Source: Planotetraspora phitsanulokensis
GTDB taxonomy: Bacteria; Actinomycetota; Actinomycetes; Streptosporangiales; Streptosporangiaceae
Length of the DNA stretch: 64,000 nucleotides
Assembly: GCF_016863295.1 (NCBI RefSeq)
Contig: NZ_BOOP01000001.1
Location: forward strand, 124,001-188,000
Reading direction: 5' to 3'
Below the pieces are notes generated by a model. The model did no database searches and had not been told where the DNA came from. It saw nothing but the letters and a program-made list of their open reading frames with translations. This document shows, in pieces, positions 46,274 to 54,865 of this stretch. How positions within the stretch are numbered: the stretch's first letter is position 1; every line of letters starts with the position of its first letter. A program made the translations under genes and the position numbers.

Positions 46274-47392
46274 TCAGGAGACGAGCACCCGCGTGACCGG
46301 CACCGCCTCGAGCCCGTGTGCCTCGGCCACGGGGCGGCTGGTCAGATGGCCCTCATGGGTGTTGAGTCCCAGAGCGAGCGCCGGATCGGCCGTGAGAGCC
46401 TCCCGCCAGCCCCGGTCGGCGATGGCCAGGGCGTACGGCAGGGTCACGTTCGTCAGCGCGTACGTCGAGGTGTGCGGCACCGCCCCCGGCATGTTGGCGA
46501 CGCAGTAGAACACCGAGTCGTGCACCCGGTAGACCGGGTCGGCGTGGGTCGTGGGACGTGAGTCCTCGAAGCAGCCGCCCTGGTCGATCGAGATGTCGAC
46601 CAGCACGGAACCCGTCTTCATCCGCCCGACGAGCGCGTTGCTGACGAGCGTCGGCGCTTTCGCGCCGGGCACGAGCACCGCGCCGACCACCAGATCGGCG
46701 TCCGTGACCGCACGCTCGATCTCGTACGCGTTGGACGCGACGGTCCCGACCTTCCCCTGGTAGATCATGTCCGCCTGACGGAGCCTGTCGACGTTCAGAT
46801 CGAGCAGCAGCACCTGCGCCTGCATGCCCGCGGCGATCGCGGCGGCGTTCATCCCGGACACGCCCGCGCCGATGACGACCACCTTCGCGGGATAGACCCC
46901 GGGCACGCCGCCCATCAGCACGCCGCGCCCTCCGCCCTGCCGCATCAGGTGGTACGCCCCGACCTGTGGGGCCAGCCTGCCCGCCACCTCGGACATGGGC
47001 GCGAGCAGCGGCAGGGCGCCGTCGGCCGTCTGCACGGTCTCGTAGGCGATCCCGGTGACCCCCGAGTCCAGCAGCGCCCTCGTGCACGACTCCGACGCCG
47101 CCAGGTGCAGGTAGGTGAACAGCACCTGCCCCTTGCGCATCCGGTGGTACTCGGCGGGCACGGGCTCCTTGACCTTGAGGATCAGGTCGCCTTCCGCCCA
47201 GACGTCGTCGGCCGAGTCGATGATCGTGGCGCCCGCGGCGGCGAAGTCGTCGTCGGGCACGGAGGACCCTCTGCCCGCGTCGTGCTCGACGAGGACCTGA
47301 TGGCCCTTCCGTGCGAACTCGTGGACTCCCGCTGGTGTGAGCGCGACCCGGTACTCGTGGGTCTTGATCTCGCGGGGAACTCCGACCTTCAT
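46274..47392 (-). CDS. ald: Alanine dehydrogenase
   Basis: 372 residues. [20 protein letters not shown] at the N-terminus with the substrate-binding Arg, then [20 protein letters not shown], the NAD fold [40 protein letters not shown] and the final [20 protein letters not shown]. It interconverts L-alanine and pyruvate plus ammonia with NAD, linking alanine use, nitrogen and redox balance. It is a single gene, divergent from the Excalibur protein, with palindromic sites in the promoter region. Confidence 0.97.
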   Translation of the reverse strand: MKVGVPREIKTHEYRVALTPAGVHEFARKGHQVLVEHDAGRGSSVPDDDFAAAGATIIDSADDVWAEGDLILKVKEPVPAEYHRMRKGQVLFTYLHLAASESCTRALLDSGVTGIAYETVQTADGALPLLAPMSEVAGRLAPQVGAYHLMRQGGGRGVLMGGVPGVYPAKVVVIGAGVSGMNAAAIAAGMQAQVLLLDLNVDRLRQADMIYQGKVGTVASNAYEIERAVTDADLVVGAVLVPGAKAPTLVSNALVGRMKTGSVLVDISIDQGGCFEDSRPTTHADPVYRVHDSVFYCVANMPGAVPHTSTYALTNVTLPYALAIADRGWREALTADPALALGLNTHEGHLTSRPVAEAHGLEAVPVTRVLVS

Positions 47393-47461
47393 CCCTTCAC
47401 TCTGGTTGGCCGCAAACGTCTACGTCAGGCGGCAACGCGCAAGCATTTGGCAGACATTCAC

Positions 47462-47506
47462 GACAAATTGTCAATTGTTCCTGCAACTTACCTCGACATG
47501 ATTGTC
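47462..47506. promoter_or_regulatory. Two palindromic GACA...TGTC sites upstream of alanine dehydrogenase
   Basis: GACAAATTGTC (47462-47472) and GACATGATTGTC (47495-47506) are palindromes starting 33 bp apart, about three helical turns, in the AT-rich region 70-115 bp ahead of the ald start. Alanine dehydrogenase genes are often controlled by Lrp/AsnC-type regulators that bind phased palindromes, so these are candidate operators. Confidence 0.45.
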
Positions 47507-47569
47507 CGATTACCTGGCATTGGCATACCTGGGTAGGCTCTGCGATCGATGGCTGGGATCGAGGTAGGG

Positions 47570-49249
47570 ATGCAGAACGCGGCCGTACCGGGTGACGGGC
47601 AGGCCGGTCCGCCGACTGGCGACGCCGGATCGTTCGAGGTGCCGGGCGGATCCGGATCCCCGGCCTCCGGGTCGACGGCGTCTTCCGGGTCCACGGCGTC
47701 TTCCGGAGCCGTGGCGTCTCCCGGGTCCACAAGGCCCGCCGAGTCCGGTGGGCAAGGGGCCGGCGCCGATGAGTCCCCGCGGCGCGAGCGCGACGGCGAG
47801 GCGCCGGGCGGCAGGCCTGCGGAGGGTTCCACCCCCGATGGACCGGGCGTGGCGAACCACGCGAACTCGAACACGTCGACGGCGGCGGGGCGCGAGGAAT
47901 CGAAGAACGACGCGACCTCAGGCGAAGGCAATGGTGGCGGCGGTCGCCCCGCTGAAAACGGCCGACCGGGCGACCAGCTCGCCGAGAGCGGTCAATCGAG
48001 TGACAGTGGTCAATCAGGTGACAGCGGTCGGCCCGGTGGATCGGAAAGTGCCGGAGAGCCCGCAGAGGCCGTCGAGAAGCGCGGCAGATGGCGCGGTCGC
48101 CGTGGCAGTGGCCGCAATAAATCAGGCGATAACGCATCAATCCCCGACAAATCCGATAAACGGAAATGGGGACGCCGCAGGTCAGGCCCCGCCACGCCGG
48201 GCGTAGGCACAGGTGCGGCGGGTACGAGCGCCACAGGTGCTGCCGCGGGTGAGGCGACCACCGCCGCGCTGCCGTCGGTACCGAACGCCGCCCTGCAGCA
48301 GGCACCGTTCCCGGGGGTTCCCCTCCAGGGCGTCCCCCTTCAGCCGGCTCCCCTTCAGACACCGGATCCCCACGCGACGCGCCGGACGACGGTCATCCTC
48401 GTCATCGTCCTCATCGTGGTCCTCGCGCTGAGCGTCGTTCTCGGCGCGATCGCGGTCCTGAGCACCCAGAACCCCGACGCCCCTCCGCTGTCCGGGACGC
48501 CCGTCCTGAAGCTGAGCTCCCCGGTGCACTTCGCGCCGGTGACCGGCGTCCACGCGGCGCCCTGCGACGGCATGGAGGCCGTGCCCGACAACACCGGCAC
48601 CACGTGTTACCAACTCGACCCCGGTGTGACGGTCACGACCGTGCAGAAGGTCGGATCCGTGGCCGAGCAGGACGGCACCTACTCCATCCGCCTGGTGTTG
48701 TCCCCGGTCAGCCGTCAGCAGATCGCCGATCTCACCCGCGAGACCGTGAGGCAGCAGCTGGCCATCGTCGTGGGGGACCAGGTGGTCGCGGCGCCCCGCG
48801 TCGCGCAGGCGATCACCCAGGACAGCCTCAGCATCGCCGGCTTCGACAAGGCGCAGGCGGACGCGCTCATGGCGCTGCTGTCAGGGCCCTCGTCCGGCCA
48901 GAGCCCCGCAGGCACCTCGCCGTCGCCGGGTCAGCCCACTCAGCCGGGGCAGCCCGGCCAACCCACTCAGCCGGGCCAGACGACCCCCGGAGCGCCGCTC
49001 CCTGGCCAGACCGGATCGTTCACGGACCCCGGCACGACGACGTTCACCACGCCGCCGGCGACCCCGCAGAGCTTCACCACACAGCCGGCTTCCAACGGGA
49101 CGACGCCGGGGTCCGTGCGCTTCGCCGACTGCAGGCAGGCCAACGACAACGGCTACGGCCCGTACACCAGAGGCGTCCACCCGGAGTACTACTGGTACGT
49201 CGACGCCGACAACGACGGCGTCGCCTGCGACCCGGGCGACCTCGGCTGA
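47570..49249 (+). CDS. Surface protein: disordered N-terminus, TM helix, SecD-P1-head-like domain, Excalibur domain
   Basis: 559 residues from ATG 47570 (behind GAGG at 5 bp; ATG 47549 is in frame). The first 265 residues are Gly/Ser/Pro-rich with short repeats (SSGSTASSGAVASPGS) and a basic patch (KRGRWRGRRGSGRNK). One membrane helix follows (TTVILVIVLIVVLALSVVLG). The outer part has a domain like the SecD/SecF P1 head (YSIRLVLSPVSRQQIADLTR, VVGDQVVAAPRVAQAI), then a Pro/Gln/Thr linker and a C-terminal Excalibur Ca-binding domain (RFADCRQANDNGYGPYTRGV, YVDADNDGVACDPG). It is not near secD/secF, and is probably a cell-surface protein. Confidence 0.8.
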   Translation: MQNAAVPGDGQAGPPTGDAGSFEVPGGSGSPASGSTASSGSTASSGAVASPGSTRPAESGGQGAGADESPRRERDGEAPGGRPAEGSTPDGPGVANHANSNTSTAAGREESKNDATSGEGNGGGGRPAENGRPGDQLAESGQSSDSGQSGDSGRPGGSESAGEPAEAVEKRGRWRGRRGSGRNKSGDNASIPDKSDKRKWGRRRSGPATPGVGTGAAGTSATGAAAGEATTAALPSVPNAALQQAPFPGVPLQGVPLQPAPLQTPDPHATRRTTVILVIVLIVVLALSVVLGAIAVLSTQNPDAPPLSGTPVLKLSSPVHFAPVTGVHAAPCDGMEAVPDNTGTTCYQLDPGVTVTTVQKVGSVAEQDGTYSIRLVLSPVSRQQIADLTRETVRQQLAIVVGDQVVAAPRVAQAITQDSLSIAGFDKAQADALMALLSGPSSGQSPAGTSPSPGQPTQPGQPGQPTQPGQTTPGAPLPGQTGSFTDPGTTTFTTPPATPQSFTTQPASNGTTPGSVRFADCRQANDNGYGPYTRGVHPEYYWYVDADNDGVACDPGDLG

Positions 49250-49343
49250 CCCGCGGGCCCCTAACGGCCCGGCGACCCCTCGACCCCAAGCGCCGCCCTC
49301 AGGCCCGAACCCGAGGCGTCCTCCGGCCGACCCTGAAGCGTCC

Positions 49344-51602
49344 TCAGCGGGCCGCCGGCACGAGCGCGATGTCCTCCGGGCGGATCGGGACGCGGGGCAG
49401 GTCCAGCCCCGTCGCCGCCCGCACGGCCGCGGCCACAGCGGGCGTCGAGGACAACGTCGGCGGCTCGCCCGCCCCGCGCAGGCCGTACGGGGCGTGCGGG
49501 TCGGGGTTCTCCAGGATCGACAGCCGCATGGGCGGCATGTCGAGGATGGTCGGGATCAGGTAGTCGGTGAACGAGGGGTTGAGCACCTTGCCATCCCTGA
49601 CCTGGATCTCCTCCATGAGCGCCAGGCCGAGGCCCTGCGCGGTGCCTCCGTGGATCTGCCCTTCGAGAGCCAGGGGGTTGAGGATCCGCCCGACGTCCTG
49701 GACGGCCGCGAGTTCGACGACCTTGACCAGGCCCAGTTCGACGTCCACGTCGACGACGGCCCGGTGGACGCACAGCGCGAGCTGCACGTGCGAGTTCCCC
49801 TGCCCGGTGAGCGGGTCCATGGGGGACGTGGGCCGGTGGCGGTACTCCCGCGTCTCCTCGACCGGGCCGAACCGCTCCAGCAGCTCCTCGAGGGAGAGCC
49901 CGGGATGGGCGGCGCGCATCCGGTCGAGGCGTTCCCGCACGGCCTCGCAGGTGACCTTGACCGCGCCGCCCGTGACGTAGGACTGGCGGGACGCCGACGA
50001 GGAGCCCGCCGAGCCGACCGTGGTGTCGGCAGGAGCGACGGTCACCGTGTCGATGCCGAGCTCGGTGCGGGCGATCTGCGCCTTGACGGTGACGAGTCCC
50101 TGGCCCACCTCGGCGGCCGCGGTGTGCACCAGCACGTGCGGCTCACCCCCGAGGAGCTCCACGCGGACCCGGGCCGTCGAGTAGTCGTCGAAGCCCTCGG
50201 AGAAGCAGATGTTCTTGATCCCGACGCCGTACCCCACGCCCCGCCGCACGCCCTCGCCGTGCGTGGTCTGGGCGACGCCTCCGGGGAGGGACCGCAGGTC
50301 ACTGACCGCCGGGGGCTCCCCGGGGCCCGGCATGGCGGCGAGCTGCCTCAGCATGTCGGCCAGGGGCGCGGGAGTGTCGATGATCTGGCCGGTGGCGAGT
50401 CTCGACCCCTGGGACACCGCGTTGCGGATCCTGATCTCGACGGGGGACAGGCCGCAGGCCTCGGCCAGCCGGTCCATCTGTGACTCGTACGCGTAGCACG
50501 CCTGCACGGCGCCGAACCCGCGCATGGCGCCGCAGGGCGGGTTGTTCGTGTACACGCCGTACGCGTCGATCATGATGTTGTCCACCTCGTACGGCCCGAC
50601 GCCCAGAGAGGCGGCGTTGCCGACGACGGCGGGTGACGACGAGCAGTACGCCCCGCCGTCGAGGACGATCTCCGCCTTGACGTAGACGAGCCGGCCGTCG
50701 GCGGTCGCGCCGTGCTCGTACCGCATGCGCGCGGGATGGCGGTGCACATGCCCGAAGAACGACTCCTCGCGGCCGTACACGATCTTGACGGGCTTCCCGG
50801 TCCTGAGGGCCAGCATCGACGCGTGGATCTGCATCGACAGGTCCTCGCGGGCGCCGAACGCGCCGCCTACCCCGGCGAGCGACAGGCGCACCTTCTCCTT
50901 GGGCAGCGCGAGGCAGGGGGCGACCTGGTCCTGGTCGACGTGCAGCCACTGGGTGGCGATGTAGAGGTCCACGCCGCCGTCCTCGTCCGGTACGGCCAGG
51001 CCGGACTCGGGGCCGAGGAAGGCCTGGTCCTGCATGCCCACCTCGTACTCGCCCGTCACGACGACCGGCGCCTCGAAGGCCGACCCGACCCGGACGGGCT
51101 GGTGCCGCACGAGGTTGCCGTGGGGGTGGACGGGCGGGCAGGAGGGGTCGAAGGCGGCCCTGTGGGCGTCGACGACCGCCTCGCGGACCTCGTAGTCGAC
51201 GACGATGGCGGCGGCGGCCCGGCGGGCGGTCTCCGGATGGTCGGCCGCCACGATCGCCACGGGCTCGCCCTGGTAGCGGACCTGGTCGATCGCGAGCACG
51301 GGCTGGTCCCTGTGGTCCAGGCCGTAGAACTTGTCGCCCGGCACGTCCTCGTGGGTCAGCACCGCGAACACTCCCGGCATGGCCAGCGCGGGGCCCACGT
51401 CGACGGAGCGGATCCACGCCGACGGATGCGGGCTGCGGAGCGTCGCCCCCCAGAGCATGCCGTCCAGCCACAGGTCCGAGGAGTACGCGAACTCCCCGGT
51501 CACCTTGAGCGTCCCGTCGGGCCGCAGCACGCTCTCGCCGACTCCCGAGCGAGATCCTGTCCTGATGACGGTCACAAGACGAAGTACATCAACCCAGGTC
51601 AT
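49344..51602 (-). CDS. Molybdopterin-binding subunit of a xanthine dehydrogenase-family enzyme
   Basis: 752 residues from ATG 51602; GTG 51575 is an alternative. Family blocks: GESVLRPDGTLKVTGEFAYS, VLTHEDVPGDKFYGLDHRDQ, AGVGGAFGAREDLSMQIH, GAMRGFGAVQACYAYESQMD (Moco/substrate region), HTAAAEVGQGLVTVKAQIAR, and the catalytic Glu in GLRGAGEPPTLSSTP. It oxidises purines or aldehydes/heterocycles. The FAD and 2Fe-2S subunits that normally accompany it are not on either side, so they must be elsewhere. It is divergent from a PucR-type regulator, which suggests a role in purine breakdown. Confidence 0.92.
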   Translation of the reverse strand: MTWVDVLRLVTVIRTGSRSGVGESVLRPDGTLKVTGEFAYSSDLWLDGMLWGATLRSPHPSAWIRSVDVGPALAMPGVFAVLTHEDVPGDKFYGLDHRDQPVLAIDQVRYQGEPVAIVAADHPETARRAAAAIVVDYEVREAVVDAHRAAFDPSCPPVHPHGNLVRHQPVRVGSAFEAPVVVTGEYEVGMQDQAFLGPESGLAVPDEDGGVDLYIATQWLHVDQDQVAPCLALPKEKVRLSLAGVGGAFGAREDLSMQIHASMLALRTGKPVKIVYGREESFFGHVHRHPARMRYEHGATADGRLVYVKAEIVLDGGAYCSSSPAVVGNAASLGVGPYEVDNIMIDAYGVYTNNPPCGAMRGFGAVQACYAYESQMDRLAEACGLSPVEIRIRNAVSQGSRLATGQIIDTPAPLADMLRQLAAMPGPGEPPAVSDLRSLPGGVAQTTHGEGVRRGVGYGVGIKNICFSEGFDDYSTARVRVELLGGEPHVLVHTAAAEVGQGLVTVKAQIARTELGIDTVTVAPADTTVGSAGSSSASRQSYVTGGAVKVTCEAVRERLDRMRAAHPGLSLEELLERFGPVEETREYRHRPTSPMDPLTGQGNSHVQLALCVHRAVVDVDVELGLVKVVELAAVQDVGRILNPLALEGQIHGGTAQGLGLALMEEIQVRDGKVLNPSFTDYLIPTILDMPPMRLSILENPDPHAPYGLRGAGEPPTLSSTPAVAAAVRAATGLDLPRVPIRPEDIALVPAAR

Positions 51603-51683
51603 CGAGGGCCTAGAGCCGGTGACATGAAACCGGAGCGCGGCAGATGCCGGTAATTGTAGGTTTCTCCAAATACGCTGTTTCAT

Positions 51684-53207
51684 ATGTTGCTGAGGGATTT
51701 GCTCGCCATGCCGGAGCTCCGGCTCAGCCTCCTCGTGGGCGAGTCGAGCCTCGACAGGGAGATCTCGGGCGCCCTCGTCACCGACCTGCCCGACCCGGGG
51801 CGGTATCTGGACGGCGGCGAGCTGGTGCTCACCGGCCTGATGTGGCGTCAGGGTCCCGCGGACTCCCCGGGGTTCGTCGACGTGCTGGTGCGCGCAGGGG
51901 TCTCCGCCCTGGGAGCGGGCGACGCCCGCCTCGGCCACATCCCGGATGACCTCGTCACCGCCTGCCGTGACAGGGGGCTTCCCCTCTTCAAGGTGCCCGT
52001 GGAGGTGTCCTTCGGCGCGGTGACGGAGATCGTGGGCACGGGACTCGCCACCGCCCAGGCGAGGGACCTGCGCGGGGCGCTCGGCCGGCGCCGCCGCATC
52101 GTGGCCGCGGTCGCCGAGGGGGCGGGCCTGGACGAGCTGGTCGCGCTCACGTCGGCCGAGCTGGGCGTCTCCGCCGCCGTGATCTCCGCGGCCGGGTCGG
52201 TCGTCGCCGGCGACCTCACCGAGGCCCATGCCGTACGGCTCGCACGCGACTTCCTCGGCGCGGAACGGCTACCCACGGTGATCACACGACCGGGGGAGGA
52301 GATCCGCACGCTCTTCGCGGTGGACCGTTCCCACCGCGCGTCCGGATGGGCCCTCGTGTGCCGGGGCGAGGTCGACGCGGAGACGGGCTTCGAGCTGGCC
52401 TCGTGCGTCGCGATGGAGCGCACGCGGATGGAGGAGGGCCGCCGGGTCGAACGGCGTCTGGCGGAGCAGCTCGTCGCCCTCGCCGGGTCGGGGGATGCGG
52501 ACCCGTCCGAGTTGTCGGCGCGCCTGCGCACCTGCGGGATCGACACCGCCGAGCCGTACATCGTGGTGTCGGCGACGGCGGCGAGACGAGGGGCCGCCGA
52601 CGGTCCCGGCCTTTCCGCACTCGGCGGACGGGTGCTGGAGGAGCTGCTCGATCGCCGGGTGGTCGCCGCCGCCGGCGAGGACGGGGCACTCTGCCTGGTC
52701 CCGCTCCGCGAGGAGACGGCGGAGGCCGTCGCCGCACGGTTGCGGCACCGGGTGGAGCTCCTCGCGGACGGACTGCCGGGCACCAGGGTGTCCATCGGCG
52801 TCAGCGGAGCCGTCGCGGGCGCCTCGGCCATCCGCGGTGGAACGGAGGAGGCCGGGCACGCGCGACGGATCGCCGACGCTCGTGGTGGGGGGGTGGTCAC
52901 CAGCGACGAGATCTACACTCACGCCCTGCTGCTGGCGACGATGCCCGGGGACGTCCGCGCGTCATTCTCGCGGCGGCTGCTCGGGCCTTTGCTCGATTAC
53001 GACCGTGCGCACCAGGCCGACCTGGTGCGCACGCTGAGTGTCTTCCTTGACTCCACAGGGTCGTGGAACGCGTGTGCGGAGCGCCTCCACGTCCATGTGA
53101 ACACGGTTCGCTATCGGATTCGCCGGATCGAGGAACTGACCGGTAAGGATCTCACCAGCATGGCCGACCGGGTCGACCTGTTCCTCGCTCTACGCGCCGC
53201 CTGGTGA
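51684..53207 (+). CDS. PucR-family transcriptional regulator
   Basis: 507 residues. The N-terminal PucR domain is LLRDLLAMPELRLSLLVGES, then LPDPGRYLDGGELVLTGLM. A GGDEF-like/CdaR middle region follows. The C-terminal HTH_30 is LSVFLDSTGSWNACAERLHV, then HVNTVRYRIRRIEELTGKDL. PucR proteins control purine catabolism and other nitrogen pathways. It is divergent from the xanthine-dehydrogenase-type subunit across 81 bp, the likely target. Confidence 0.93.
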   Translation: MLLRDLLAMPELRLSLLVGESSLDREISGALVTDLPDPGRYLDGGELVLTGLMWRQGPADSPGFVDVLVRAGVSALGAGDARLGHIPDDLVTACRDRGLPLFKVPVEVSFGAVTEIVGTGLATAQARDLRGALGRRRRIVAAVAEGAGLDELVALTSAELGVSAAVISAAGSVVAGDLTEAHAVRLARDFLGAERLPTVITRPGEEIRTLFAVDRSHRASGWALVCRGEVDAETGFELASCVAMERTRMEEGRRVERRLAEQLVALAGSGDADPSELSARLRTCGIDTAEPYIVVSATAARRGAADGPGLSALGGRVLEELLDRRVVAAAGEDGALCLVPLREETAEAVAARLRHRVELLADGLPGTRVSIGVSGAVAGASAIRGGTEEAGHARRIADARGGGVVTSDEIYTHALLLATMPGDVRASFSRRLLGPLLDYDRAHQADLVRTLSVFLDSTGSWNACAERLHVHVNTVRYRIRRIEELTGKDLTSMADRVDLFLALRAAW

Positions 53208-53210
53208 TCT

Positions 53211-53224
53211 GTCAGGCGTCTGAC
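53211..53224. terminator. Small hairpin between convergent pucR and peptide genes
   Basis: GTCAG (53211-53215) pairs with CTGAC (53220-53224) around GCGT, just after the pucR stop and 24 bp beyond the end of the small peptide gene. The stem is short. Confidence 0.35.
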
Positions 53225-53247
53225 GGAGTGTCACGCTTTGTAACAAC

Positions 53248-53379
53248 TCAGCAGCACCAGACGTAGAAGATGGGCTTAGATGCAGACGTCTCTGCACTTG
53301 CGGCCGTAGCATTTCCTCCGACAGCCACGCTGGCTGCGAAAAGTACGGCTAGCAGAGAGACGATGAGGCGGGGGCGCAT
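53248..53379 (-). CDS. Small secreted pre-peptide ending PIFYVWCC, candidate signalling peptide
   Basis: 43 residues, ATG 53379 behind AGGAG at 8 bp. Residues 1-29 are a Sec signal peptide: basic MRPRLIVS, hydrophobic LLAVLFAASVAVGG, and an Ala-x-Ala cleavage region (NATAASA before Glu30). The exported remainder is only 14 residues, ETSASKPIFYVWCC, ending in a hydrophobic octapeptide with two C-terminal cysteines. It is divergent from an HTH-TPR regulator across 54 bp. That is the gene arrangement of many RRNPP peptide-pheromone pairs, in which an exported, trimmed peptide re-enters the cell and binds the TPR domain. Its codon use is less GC-biased than its neighbours (GCA, TCT, GTA, AAT). 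The frame and signal peptide are clear; the signalling role is inferred. Confidence 0.75.
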   Translation of the reverse strand: MRPRLIVSLLAVLFAASVAVGGNATAASAETSASKPIFYVWCC

Positions 53380-53433
53380 TGGTCGGCTCCTGTCGGTAAT
53401 CGTCTAGCAGCGACATTCTTTCAGGGAGCGCCT

Positions 53434-54726
53434 GTGACCAGTCAAGATCTCGTCGGTCAGCGAATCAAGGCGATCCGTCGTCAGCGTGGTCTCTCCCAGG
53501 CTCAGCTGGCGCATCCTGAATTGTCGGACAGCTATGTGTCTCTTATCGAGAGTGGCAAGCGTACGCCCACCCCCGCGGTGCTGGAACTACTGGCCCAGAA
53601 GCTCGACTGCTCGCTCACCTATCTGATCAACGGCGTCACCGCCGAGCAGATGGAGGAGCTCCAGATGGGACTGCGGTTCGCGCAGCTCGCGCTGGAGAAC
53701 GGCGAGGTCGACGAGGCGAGGCGGCGCTACGCGGACCTCCTCGCCGACAACAGCATCGCCGGGCTCTCCCAGCTCCGGCTGGACGCCGAGTACGGCTACG
53801 CGCGGGCCAGCGAGGCGAGCGGGGACCTCAGCGAGGCGATCACCGTGCTCAACCGCCTGATGGACGCCGAGGAGACCGCGGGCGCCACGGACCGGCGCGT
53901 CGCGATCGCCGTCGCCCTCAGCCGTTGCTACCGCGAGCGGGGCGACCTCGGGCTCGCCGTCGCGGTGGGGGAGAAGATCCTCGGCGACGCCGACCGCCCC
54001 GCGTGGACGGACGGCCTGGTGGAGCTCGGCGCGACCCTGCTCGCCGCCTACGGCGTGCGCGGCGACCTCCTGCGGGCGAGCCAGTTCGCGAACGAGTTGC
54101 TCGGCGCCGCGGACTCGCTCGGCACGCCCCGCGCGGTGGTCGCGGCGAACTGGAACGCCGCGAAGGTGGCCGAGCTCACCGGCCGGGGACAGGAGGCGAT
54201 CGCGCTCGCCGAGCGGGCGCTCGCCATCCAGTCGGAGACCGGGGAGCCCCGCAACCTCTCGCGTCTGCGGCTCGCGTACGCCCTCATGCTCTTCAGCGTG
54301 CGGCCCGACGACGTGGAGCAGACCCGCGAGCTCCTCGTCCGCACGCATCGCGAACTCGCCGAGTCGGCGGCCAGCAAGGCGGACGTCGCCCGCTGCGCCG
54401 CGCTCCTCGCTCGCGCCGAACTGGCGCTCGGGCACCCGGAGCAGGCCGTGGAGCAGGCGCGGGCGGCGCAGGCCCTGCTCGACGACTCCATGCCCGAGCT
54501 CCGCGCCGAGGCCTACCTCGTGCTGGGCCAGGCCTACCGGCACCTCGGCCGCGAAGAAGAGGCGGAGACCGAGATCATCGCCGCGAGCACGTGGCTGGCG
54601 CAGGCGATTCCGTCCAGGACGGCGGCGTACGGCTGGCTGGAGGCGGGCGACGCGCACTATCAGATGGACGATCTCGAGGGCACCGTGGACGCCTACCGGA
54701 AGGCGCTCGCCTGCGCGGGCCTGTGA
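53434..54726 (+). CDS. XRE-type HTH regulator with C-terminal TPR domain (RRNPP-like receptor candidate)
   Basis: 430 residues from GTG 53434 behind CAGGGAG. Residues 8-65 are an XRE helix-turn-helix (GQRIKAIRRQRGLSQAQLAH, SYVSLIESGKRTPTPAVLEL). Residues about 75-430 are a continuous array of helical TPR-like repeats (LRFAQLALENGEVDEARRRY, AVALSRCYRERGDLGLAVAV, RAELALGHPEQAVEQARAAQ, AYLVLGQAYRHLGREEEAET). There is no membrane segment or kinase domain. This HTH plus TPR build is that of PlcR, NprR, Rap-like and AimR receptors of Firmicutes. It is divergent from a secreted mini-peptide gene, strengthening the parallel. Confidence 0.92.
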   Translation: MTSQDLVGQRIKAIRRQRGLSQAQLAHPELSDSYVSLIESGKRTPTPAVLELLAQKLDCSLTYLINGVTAEQMEELQMGLRFAQLALENGEVDEARRRYADLLADNSIAGLSQLRLDAEYGYARASEASGDLSEAITVLNRLMDAEETAGATDRRVAIAVALSRCYRERGDLGLAVAVGEKILGDADRPAWTDGLVELGATLLAAYGVRGDLLRASQFANELLGAADSLGTPRAVVAANWNAAKVAELTGRGQEAIALAERALAIQSETGEPRNLSRLRLAYALMLFSVRPDDVEQTRELLVRTHRELAESAASKADVARCAALLARAELALGHPEQAVEQARAAQALLDDSMPELRAEAYLVLGQAYRHLGREEEAETEIIAASTWLAQAIPSRTAAYGWLEAGDAHYQMDDLEGTVDAYRKALACAGL

Positions 54727-54865
54727 ACTTCGGCTCACCTGCGCGCGCGGGGGCGTCCACACAGGATGGTATGGGCGCCCCGGGCCCCGCCGGCCGCTGA
54801 GATCGCCCGGGGTCGCGGGATCGGGGTGTGGACCGGCCACCCTCGTCGGTAGCCTTGGGGCTGTC

